64,000 bases of DNA, from assembly GCA_942492635.1 (NCBI GenBank), contig CALOFP010000003.1:1054001-1118000 (forward strand). The letters run 5' to 3'. The first letter of the stretch is position 1, and each line of letters opens with the position of its first letter. Under the pieces are notes generated by a model that had not been told where the DNA came from, ran no database searches, and saw only the letters and a list, made by a program, of their open reading frames with translations. Below are positions 8,192-15,260 of the stretch, one piece after another. Source of the DNA: CALOFP01 sp942492635. GTDB lineage: Bacteria > UBP6 > UBA1177 > CALOFP01. The position numbers and the translations under genes are program-made.

Positions 8192-8628
8192 TAGTCCTCC
8201 ATTTTTCAATTAATAAAGTAGCGCTTTCTCAAGAGAGAAACCGAAATTAATAGTTCCAGTTAAAAAATTGATTTTTGAATTGATAATAACGAATAAAAAA
8301 CTAAAACCAGAAATCACAACATCCGAAGAAATAATCAGAACTCTCCATTCTGACTATGAAATTTCATCACAATCTTTCAATTCAATCGTTTTTCATTATA
8401 TTTAAAAATTGCAATATGTCAATTTTGTTTATTAAAAAGAAAATCCACAGCCTATAGCAGAACATTTGCAAACCAACTTCATTCACTAAAACCAGACAGG
8501 ATATATCTCCTGCGCGGACTTCCTGGTGAATCATTTTTCTACGAAACAATTGACAAAACAAACACGGACAAATAAGTTATTTACTGATTATAAATATTAG
8601 CAACTTGTTAATAAAATGGATTAATTCA
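8192..8628. other. AT-rich intergenic region, no feature recognised
   Basis: About 440 bases of low-GC sequence between divergent genes. It must hold promoters for both, but several TATAAT-like boxes compete and none is convincing. No RNA gene, hairpin with T-run or repeat was recognised. Confidence 0.4.
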
Positions 8629-9150
8629 ATGTACAAATGTTATCGAGAGAAAATCGTTTCTGGAAAAGAATCTTTCCCCCTGTCAGGAATCATTGCAGAA
8701 AACCTGCTTTTTCTAACAATGTGGGTATCGGCAGGATACCTGCTCTGGCCTATATGGGCACCTTCCGGTTATCCCATACTCACAATAATCTGGGCCATTA
8801 CAGTCATCATCATCCAGATTTTATTGAAAAAACACAACTGCAGCGGCTGCTGGTACTACGACAAAAGGTGTCATCTAGGCTGGGGAAAAATCTCTTCAGC
8901 CATGTTTAAAAAGGATAGCGGGAACCCGGAAACGGGAAAGAAGCTATCGATTTTCTATATCCTGCCGCCTCCCCTGATATTCCTGGCATCGCTGATTTTT
9001 GGAATAACTGAGGGTGTCTCCCTTTTCTACTGGTCAGTGCTGACACTTTTTGCAGTGCTCAACGGAATAACCTTTCCCGTCAGGAAAAAAAGCTGCGGTA
9101 TGTGTGCAATGAGAAAAACCTGTCCCGGTAGTGCCGCGAAGAACGATTAA
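8629..9150 (+). CDS. Cys-rich integral membrane protein of unknown function
   Basis: The product has four predicted membrane segments in two pairs (about residues 21-39 and 46-64, then 110-127 and 132-150). Each pair is followed by a Cys cluster: HNCSGCWYYDKRCHLGWGK after the first and KKSCGMCAMRKTCPGS after the second. The symmetry suggests an internal duplication, and the clusters could bind metal or Fe-S or act in thiol chemistry at one membrane face. ATG 8629 is chosen; TTG at 8605 would add eight residues, and neither has a clear ribosome site. No named family was recognised with confidence. Confidence 0.65.
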   Translation: MYKCYREKIVSGKESFPLSGIIAENLLFLTMWVSAGYLLWPIWAPSGYPILTIIWAITVIIIQILLKKHNCSGCWYYDKRCHLGWGKISSAMFKKDSGNPETGKKLSIFYILPPPLIFLASLIFGITEGVSLFYWSVLTLFAVLNGITFPVRKKSCGMCAMRKTCPGSAAKND

Positions 9151-9223
9151 ACAGTCGGGGAATTCTCCTTAATTTGTTCGTCGCAACAAATCCACAAACT
9201 CTTAAGAAGACACGCCTTTCTTT

Positions 9224-10006
9224 TCACTTTTTATTTTTCAGAAACTTGTCCATGATTTTATCAAATCGACTGTCCATACAGATGCTGATGTCCGTAGTTA
9301 CGAAGATGCCGTTGAAAAAAAGCGAGAAAATCGTTGCGGGTGTTGGCGCAGACTGAGCTTTTTCCATTGAATCGAGTTTAATAATCGTAAGCGGAAGATT
9401 TCTCTTTTTCGCCGTTTCCACAAGAGATGTTTTCACGTGATATTCGGAAAAAGGACAGCGGTTTGAAAAGTAGACTACGATTCCATCCTTTTCCGGACAC
9501 TCTCCGCTTTGAACCGATTCCCTGAAAGTCGGATTTTGTGCCTCCTGTTTTATCTTTTTTACAAGGAGACTGAATCCCGAAGGCAAACTTTCGCAGATCT
9601 CGAATCCCTGTCGCAGCAGCCATTTCGTATCGCTCATGAAGTGGAATTTCTTAGTGCCGACAACTGTCACAAGACCCTTTTTTCCCTGAGCTTTCGCATC
9701 ATCCATCGCCTTCTGCAGAAGAGCCTTTCCGTTACCGTTGCCCTTGTATTTTCCCGAAACCCAGAAACAGTTGATCAGAAGATAACAGGGAGAGTCCACC
9801 GGCACCCATCCGTTTTCCGCCGGACCGTATTCGATAAATACCTTCGCTCTTGCATCGATTCTTTTAAAAACGTATCCCTTCTCAAACTCTTTTTTCAGCC
9901 ATTCCTTCTTCAGCTCGTAACTTTCCCTGCATTTTTTATCTGAAATGGCACAGCAGATATGTTCATTCGAGATGTTATCAACGTTAAGCTCAATTATTTT
10001 TTTCAT
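9224..10006 (-). CDS. yoaP: YoaP-like GNAT acetyltransferase with C-terminal thioredoxin-like domain
   Basis: Residues about 1-150 are a GNAT domain: YLLINCFWVSGKYKGNGNGKALLQKA holds strand 4 and the acetyl-CoA loop (KGNGNGKAL), and KKFHFMSDTKWLLRQGFE the distal part. Residues about 165-260 form the domain typical of YoaP proteins, with a CPFSEYHV motif reminiscent of a one-Cys thioredoxin-like site, and end near FDKIMDKFLKN. Length (260) fits the family (about 250). ATG 10006 follows an aaatgg region without a strong ribosome site. The substrate of YoaP proteins is not established. The gene is monocistronic on the minus strand. Confidence 0.8.
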   Translation of the reverse strand: MKKIIELNVDNISNEHICCAISDKKCRESYELKKEWLKKEFEKGYVFKRIDARAKVFIEYGPAENGWVPVDSPCYLLINCFWVSGKYKGNGNGKALLQKAMDDAKAQGKKGLVTVVGTKKFHFMSDTKWLLRQGFEICESLPSGFSLLVKKIKQEAQNPTFRESVQSGECPEKDGIVVYFSNRCPFSEYHVKTSLVETAKKRNLPLTIIKLDSMEKAQSAPTPATIFSLFFNGIFVTTDISICMDSRFDKIMDKFLKNKK

Positions 10007-10175
10007 AATTCATTCCATTTCTTATAAGCACAATTATTATAATCAACTTTACAAATTTAATTTTATTAATCAATTACTTCATCAATAAATTCATGTCTTT
10101 CCGCTATAAAATGATAGCAAAACAAATATAGATACTGTGGCTATTCCCAGCAAATTATTAATAATCCGTCCCTTC

Positions 10176-10390
10176 CAGCCACTGAATCGGTCTCTAAAAA
10201 ATTAATATGCTGCCGACAGCCGTTATTTGGGGCTTGATATTTTTAATTTCTGAAATTCAGCGGCTGGGACTGTCCGGATATTTGTTTTCAAGGAATTCAG
10301 ACGGCTGGATTGAGAAGGATATTTTTATAAGGATTAATTCACCGGCTGATTTGGGGTGGAGAAAATTTTTGCGGATCTCTAAGTCTCTGC
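10176..10390. repeat. Intergenic array with 41-bp period (copy 1)
   Basis: Cores of the type CAG.CGGCTG recur at exact 41-bp steps: the hexamer after CAG, or its variant, starts at 10179, 10220, 10261, 10302 and 10343, with a weak sixth at 10384. Between cores the sequence is also similar (GGATATTTTT ... GAATTCAG), so these are diverged tandem units, not repeats with unique spacers. A second array with matching units lies at 24431-24680; the unit at 10217 and the unit at 24513 agree over most of their 41 bases. Function unknown. Confidence 0.75.
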
Positions 10391-10439
10391 CATTTTCAGA
10401 GCTCGTGAGAATCGGTATCGGGAAATAACCTCTCCTCCG

Positions 10440-10470
10440 CCTCCCCTCACAATGAGGAGAGGGACTTTTT
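10440..10470 (+). terminator. Hairpin followed by T-run after the 41-bp array
   Basis: CCTCCCCTCA (10440-10449) pairs with TGAGGAGAGG (10453-10462) with one mismatch and a CAA loop; TTTTT follows at 10466-10470. A comparable hairpin plus T-run follows the second 41-bp array at 24738. No plus-strand gene ends just upstream, so it may belong to the repeat rather than end a transcript. Confidence 0.45.
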
Positions 10471-10570
10471 AAGAAGAAGACGGTGGTATTTATCCAACGG
10501 TGCGTTTACACACACCGCTACAATCGAGTAGGGTGAAGCGGAGTGATCAACTCCGCTCCAGCCCTCTCAC

Positions 10571-10602
10571 AGAACCGTGCGTACGGACCTCGTACACGGC
10601 TC
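10571..10602 (-). ncRNA. Domain V of the group II intron
   Basis: Read on the minus strand, GAGCCGTGTACG and CGTACGCACGGTTC form the conserved catalytic hairpin with the usual two-base bulge; the terminal loop is AGGTC-like. It lies 10 bases beyond the maturase stop codon, as expected. Domain VI follows directly to 10523. Confidence 0.75.
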
Positions 10603-10612
10603 CTGTCCTGTC

Positions 10613-11890
10613 TTATCCCCTGTTTATCGGGGGAAGCTGTCCCGTTTCGATCCGATCCATTGCATAAAGCCCGATCTCTTCAAACCATCTGTTAGGCATG
10701 GCCCGATGGACTAGTATGCGTCCGGCGTTTCGCCAGGAAGACATCTTAATATGCGGAAACTTTCCCTCATGACCCAGCTGTCTGAGCCTTCGGTGAAGTT
10801 TTCGCGATTTCTTCCACAGTTTCAACTGCTTGGCTCGCAACCTCCTTCGTATCCATCCCATCAGATCCCTCAAATCGCTTTTGCAGTTCGCAACTTTGAA
10901 GTAGTTGGAAAAACCACGCAAGATTTTGTTGAGGTCTTTGATCACTTTCTCAAGGTTAACGGGCGAATTCCGCTTGATGCATTTCTTCACCTTTTCCTTG
11001 AAAGAGCGGAGTTTCGAATCCTGAATCAGGGTATATGACGGATAGATCTCGACTCCCAGATACTTTACTCCTCTTCCGAGTTCCGTAATGTGTGTCTTTT
11101 TACGGTTCACAGTGAGTTTCAGTTCCTTTTCAAGATAAGTTGAGGCGACCTTCAGAGCGTTTTCGGCTCCCGCTTCACTTGTCTTGAATATCAGAATGTC
11201 GTCCGCATAGCGGACTATCCGGTGCCCTCGACTTTTCATGAACTGGTCGAAGTCATCCAGATATATGTTCGCTATAAGCGGACTGATTACACCTCCTTGA
11301 GGACTGCCGACTTCCGTCGGCTCGTACCCGTCGGTGTTAACAGCTCCGCTTTTGAGAAACATTCTGATAAGGGAGAGGATCGTTCCGTCCGAAACTCGTT
11401 TCCGGACACTTTCGAGTATCAGATCATGGTCCAATGTATCGAAGCACTTGCTGAGATCCATATCCACAACCCATTCCAACTTGTAGGTTCTCATGAATGC
11501 CGTCGCTTTCGCTATTGCATCGTGAGCTCCTCTTCCGGGTCTGTATCCGTAACTTGACGGATGAAAATCCGGGTCGAAAATGGGTTCAAGAATCTCCTTG
11601 AGTGCCTGCTGAACCACACGGTCTCGAACTGTCGGAATACCTATCTTTCTAACTCCTCCGTCCGGTTTTGGGATTTCTATCCGCTTCACCGGATTCGGTC
11701 GATAGGTTTTATCCTTGAGTTCGATCAGAAGGGATTCGATGTTCGAATCCAGTTCGCAGGCGAAATCTTTGCATGACTGCCCGTCTATCCCGGGAGATCC
11801 GTTCGCCGATTTCACCTTCTTAAACGCCTTGATGAGAGCTTCTTTTCTAAGAAGCCTGTCATAAAGGCTGTACCAGATTCTTTTCTTCAT
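10613..11890 (-). CDS. ltrA: Group II intron reverse transcriptase/maturase
   Basis: The 425-residue protein carries the reverse transcriptase blocks in order: SPGIDGQSCKDF, RPNPVKRIEIPKPDGGVRKIGIPTVRDRVVQQAL, SSYGYRPGRGAHDAI, WVVDMDLSKCFDTLDHDLI, GSPQGGVISPLIANIYLDDFD and the catalytic VRYADDILIF. A maturase (X) domain follows at about residues 310-400, with RGFSNYFK and WIRRRLRAKQLKLWKK. There is no HNH endonuclease domain, so target cutting must use another route, as in several bacterial intron classes. It promotes splicing and retromobility of the surrounding intron. The ATG follows GGAGG (minus strand AAGGAGGTTAG). It appears intact. Confidence 0.93.
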   Translation of the reverse strand: MKKRIWYSLYDRLLRKEALIKAFKKVKSANGSPGIDGQSCKDFACELDSNIESLLIELKDKTYRPNPVKRIEIPKPDGGVRKIGIPTVRDRVVQQALKEILEPIFDPDFHPSSYGYRPGRGAHDAIAKATAFMRTYKLEWVVDMDLSKCFDTLDHDLILESVRKRVSDGTILSLIRMFLKSGAVNTDGYEPTEVGSPQGGVISPLIANIYLDDFDQFMKSRGHRIVRYADDILIFKTSEAGAENALKVASTYLEKELKLTVNRKKTHITELGRGVKYLGVEIYPSYTLIQDSKLRSFKEKVKKCIKRNSPVNLEKVIKDLNKILRGFSNYFKVANCKSDLRDLMGWIRRRLRAKQLKLWKKSRKLHRRLRQLGHEGKFPHIKMSSWRNAGRILVHRAMPNRWFEEIGLYAMDRIETGQLPPINRG

Positions 11891-12876
11891 CTAACCTCCT
11901 TGCTTCGTCTTTTCTCTCGTGCTGTTCGAATAATGCATTTCGATTCTTCGGTGATACCGAATGCCTTCTATCCTGTTCAGGCAATATACATTCGATATCG
12001 ATCACCTACTCCGATGAGAGCAGTTTGCTTGAAGAGCCTTGTTCCCAAGGTTACCTCACGCTACTTGCCCGCCCCGTCAGGCGGCTTGTTCTCTGCACCT
12101 TCGTTCAGTACGTTTCCAAGACTTTCGACTGAACTTCGCCCCTTCGCAACTGCCGACGCTTTTGGCATCTCCGGCAGCCCCGACAGATTCAGCTGTCGGT
12201 CGTCTCCGTTTTCTCCTCCACACCGTTGCCGGGCTTCGCTGGCGGAAACTTCATAACTACTACGGGCTCATCTGCCACCCTGCAGACCATCACTTCCTCC
12301 TCGAGTTTCTTCTTGTCGGGAGCTTACCGCACCTCATATGAGGTGTCGGAATCTACAGGGCTTCCCCGGTTAATTTCCGGTCCCTGTGAACGATCGCATC
12401 CTCAATCACTAAAGCAGTCTGTCCGAGTATTGGGGATCACCTAACGATGCAGGTTTGCCCACTGCTCCAGCCGAATCAGGTTCGCTTGTGCTATGTACCA
12501 TTCACTTCCTATCGCTTCCTTCAGACCCTTCCGTTACCGGAAACGCCCTTGCGAGTCGGATTGATTTCCCCTCGGACGGGGTATCTCCGCCTTCTTTCAG
12601 GCGGACGGGTTGCCGGCTTTGCCGGGCAAACATCCTTCCACACCTTCGGTGTTCCGTTGTCGGTGTCACCGATATTTAAATTGTTTTAGGAATCGTGGTT
12701 GTTTCGGGTGTTCAGGGAAAGGGCGGAGAGAGAGCCCCGCTACGGTGTTTTCTTGACAACCATTGGTTTTATCAAGAATTTCGTCATCTCCTCTCCGGGT
12801 GTTCCATCGAAACACCCCTAGAAGCTTCTGCATAATTTATCACACATAAAACTAATCAACTTCCTATTTTTAATAC

Positions 12877-12903
12877 TTGACATCGCATTTAGATGATGAT
12901 AAT
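12877..12903 (+). promoter_or_regulatory. Candidate promoter of the glycosyltransferase-like gene
   Basis: TTGACA at 12877-12882 and GATAAT at 12898-12903 with a short 15-base spacer, about 50 bases before ATG 12954. The spacing is suboptimal, so this is tentative. Confidence 0.4.
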
Positions 12904-12953
12904 TCTATTTTTGATAATATTAAATGCTTTATTACACAAACAGATGATTAGCA

Positions 12954-14834
12954 ATGTTAGATATTAAAAAGAACTATTGGATCAGCTTCCTACTGATTCT
13001 GCCTTTCGTCGGTATCCTGCTGCTTAATGCCTCTCACTACCATCCCTTTTTCTCCGACGACTCTCTCATTTCGCTCCGTTATGCAAACCGGCTGCTGGCC
13101 GGTGAAGGGCTAACATGGAGCGAAGGCAAACCGGTTGAGGGTTACTCCAATCTTCTCTGGATTCTGCTTGTTGCGATTCCGGGGAGCCTCGGAGTGAATT
13201 TAATAGATGCGGCCAGAATCCTCGGTGTACTCGGAATGAGCGTTATCATGTTCGCGATCTCCTTCTATTACGTGGGCAGGAATAGAATCGGATCTGTCTG
13301 GTTTCCCCTCTCGGTTTCCCTGCTTTTTTTATCACTCGGCGGTCCTGTAGCCGTCTGGGCAATCGGCGGGTTGGAACAGCCGCTCTACGGAATGCTGATA
13401 GCGCTCACAATTCCGCTGATGTACTCCATCGTCGAGTCCGGACGAATTGAAAAGAAACGATTCCTGCTGCTCTCTTTCCCGTTGGGACTTCTATGCCTGA
13501 CAAGACCTGACGGACCTATTTTCACAGTGGCTGCGGTAGGTTCTCTTTTAATAACCAGTCTGCTCGAAAAAAGTAAGGAACTTGCCGCAAACTCACTTCT
13601 CGTTCCTATCTTTCCGCTCATTTTTTATGTCGGACAGCTTCTCTTCCGCATCTTCTACTACGGAGAACTGGTACCCAATACTGCGCTGGTCAAACTCACT
13701 CCTTCATCCCACCACTTTTTCAACGGATTAATCTATTTCCGGGACGCTATAGTCGCACTTGCACCTTTTTCGATTCTGGCGATCCTTTCACTGATCCTCC
13801 TTCTCTTTTCTTCAGAAAACCGCACTAGAATCATATACCCTGTCGCAATATTTCTGCCCTGGAGTGCCTATATAATTTTTATCGGAGGAGACATTTTCCC
13901 GGCATTCCGTCACTTCATCCCCCTCGTGGTCGTCTTCGCATTCGCGCTTGCCGAAGGATTTCTTTTTTCCGTAAAACTTCTATCTCGAACGAAGAAGCCC
14001 GCACACCGTATCATCATGATTTTCCTCACCTTTACCCTATTCATTCCCTACACCTACATTCAGTTTACAAACCGGCACAACAATAGAGCTGTCACGGAAA
14101 GATGGGAATGGAGAGGCAGGGATATCGGATTGGTTCTGAAAAAGGCATTCTCAGATCGGCAGCCGCTGCTCGCGGTTACCGCCGCAGGATGCCTCCCCTA
14201 CTGGTCTGAACTGCCGTCACTTGACATGCTGGGGTTGAACGACTACTACCTTCCGAGAAATCCGCCTAAAGACTTGGGCAAAGGACCCCTGGGACATGAA
14301 CTGGGCGACGGCAAGTATGTTCTTGAGAGCAGACCTGACATAATTGTTTTCCACGTAGGTTCACCGCCTCTTTTCAGAAGCGGATACGAACTCAAGAAAA
14401 TGCCGGAGTTTCATAGACTTTACTCTCCGATCAGCGTGAAAATTCCAGAACCAGGAAAATATGCAACCGTATACTTCAATAAATACAGCGAAAAAATCGG
14501 AATAGACCTCTCCCCATCATCCATTTCAATACCGGGATTTTTGTTTAAAGGCAAAGGCGCAGCAGCTTTTCTGAACAGGAAAAACAGACTTGTAGCTCGT
14601 ATTGGAAAAAATCATTCGGCAGAAGTAATATTCGATTTAAAATCGCACCAAAAATGGTCGATCGAAGTCAAAGCCTCCGATCCGGATAAAATCAGGACAG
14701 AACTGAAACAGAACGGAAAATCAATTTCCTTGAAATTAACCTCGAAAGGCAAATCACCTGTTGAAATAGAAGAGGTAATCCTGAGACCGGTAAAAATGAC
14801 TCATGGGGGTCAGCCGGCCTTTTCACAGTTTTAG
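12954..14834 (+). CDS. GT-C type glycosyltransferase-like membrane protein
   Basis: The 626-residue protein has about ten predicted membrane segments in its first 390 residues and a soluble C-terminal part. Near the N-terminus, FFSDDSLISLRYANRLLAGEGLTWSEG and PVEGYSNLLW form the signature of a family of polyprenyl-phosphate-sugar-dependent transferases related to mycobacterial arabinofuranosyltransferases; the Asp-Asp pair in the first extracytoplasmic loop is the expected catalytic site. It probably transfers a sugar to an envelope glycan at the outer face of the inner membrane; donor and acceptor are unknown. ATG 12954 has no good ribosome site. The last residues (HGGQPAFSQF) are encoded by bases resembling the end of the pseudogene at 1752, so the C-terminus may have been altered by a repeat. 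Confidence 0.75.
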   Translation: MLDIKKNYWISFLLILPFVGILLLNASHYHPFFSDDSLISLRYANRLLAGEGLTWSEGKPVEGYSNLLWILLVAIPGSLGVNLIDAARILGVLGMSVIMFAISFYYVGRNRIGSVWFPLSVSLLFLSLGGPVAVWAIGGLEQPLYGMLIALTIPLMYSIVESGRIEKKRFLLLSFPLGLLCLTRPDGPIFTVAAVGSLLITSLLEKSKELAANSLLVPIFPLIFYVGQLLFRIFYYGELVPNTALVKLTPSSHHFFNGLIYFRDAIVALAPFSILAILSLILLLFSSENRTRIIYPVAIFLPWSAYIIFIGGDIFPAFRHFIPLVVVFAFALAEGFLFSVKLLSRTKKPAHRIIMIFLTFTLFIPYTYIQFTNRHNNRAVTERWEWRGRDIGLVLKKAFSDRQPLLAVTAAGCLPYWSELPSLDMLGLNDYYLPRNPPKDLGKGPLGHELGDGKYVLESRPDIIVFHVGSPPLFRSGYELKKMPEFHRLYSPISVKIPEPGKYATVYFNKYSEKIGIDLSPSSISIPGFLFKGKGAAAFLNRKNRLVARIGKNHSAEVIFDLKSHQKWSIEVKASDPDKIRTELKQNGKSISLKLTSKGKSPVEIEEVILRPVKMTHGGQPAFSQF

Positions 14835-15260
14835 TCATCCATTAAAGATTCTCCTTCGGTATTTTCATAAATTCAACAAGCGGACAGTCTGAAGGATATC
14901 TACAATTTCACGATTGTTGACTTTCTGGACAGCGTGGACAATATGGACGTTGTGAAATCGAAGAATTTACTGGTCCCGGGTTGGTGATTATTTCCGGATA
15001 TTTTTAACACTATCGTGGGGATCGGAAAATCTTCACTCTATTTTGGGTCTTCTCCAGAATTTTTAGGTTCCAATTTTCGTGCTTCGCGGTCTACATCTTG
15101 AAATTTTCTCCTCTTTCATGTCAGCCACAACATACCGATTATCGAAACTCCTGTGAAAAAGCCATTTCTACTGCAATTGCCCCCAAATAGCGGACAATAC
15201 ATAGTATAATAGATAGTATGACGGCAATTTTTAAAAGAAGTCCCACCTCCGGGGCAACAT
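14835..15260. other. Intergenic region with a weak third copy of the dispersed repeat
   Basis: Bases about 14911-14980 follow the pattern of the repeats at 1840 and 6462 (TGTTGACTTTCTGGAC ... GTGGAC ... TGGAC ... TGTGAA), less closely. A TATAAT at 15205-15210, about 50 bases before the kinase start, is a possible -10 box for the kinase operon, but no matching -35 box is seen. Confidence 0.4.

Larger units (their letters stand above)
10523..12669 (-). mobile_element. Group II intron encoding a reverse transcriptase/maturase
   Basis: A self-splicing retroelement on the minus strand. It holds a maturase gene (10613-11890) in domain IV, a recognisable domain V at 10571-10602 and a domain VI that ends ...CCCTACTCGAT, placing the 3' end at 10523. 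The region upstream of the maturase (about 11891-12669) is rich in short hairpins, as expected for domains I-III, and has only spurious reading frames. The 5' end is uncertain: the minus strand reads GTGACACCG at 12669, close to but not the usual GTGYG. The 3' flank (gcgtttacacacaccgct) resembles an intron-free sequence at about 6421-6445, which suggests insertion into a dispersed repeat. Confidence 0.75.

Noticed and set aside
8605..8628. TTG start for the Cys-rich membrane protein
   Set aside because: No ribosome site supports TTG over the in-frame ATG at 8629; the longer version adds only eight residues.
10176..10390. CRISPR array
   Set aside because: The regular spacing is suggestive, but the 9-base cores are too short, the sequences between them are similar to each other, and no cas gene is near.
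11900..12689. Several plus-strand frames of 70-118 codons
   Set aside because: They lie in the structured 5' part of the group II intron; the products are rich in Ser, Pro and Arg and resemble no protein.
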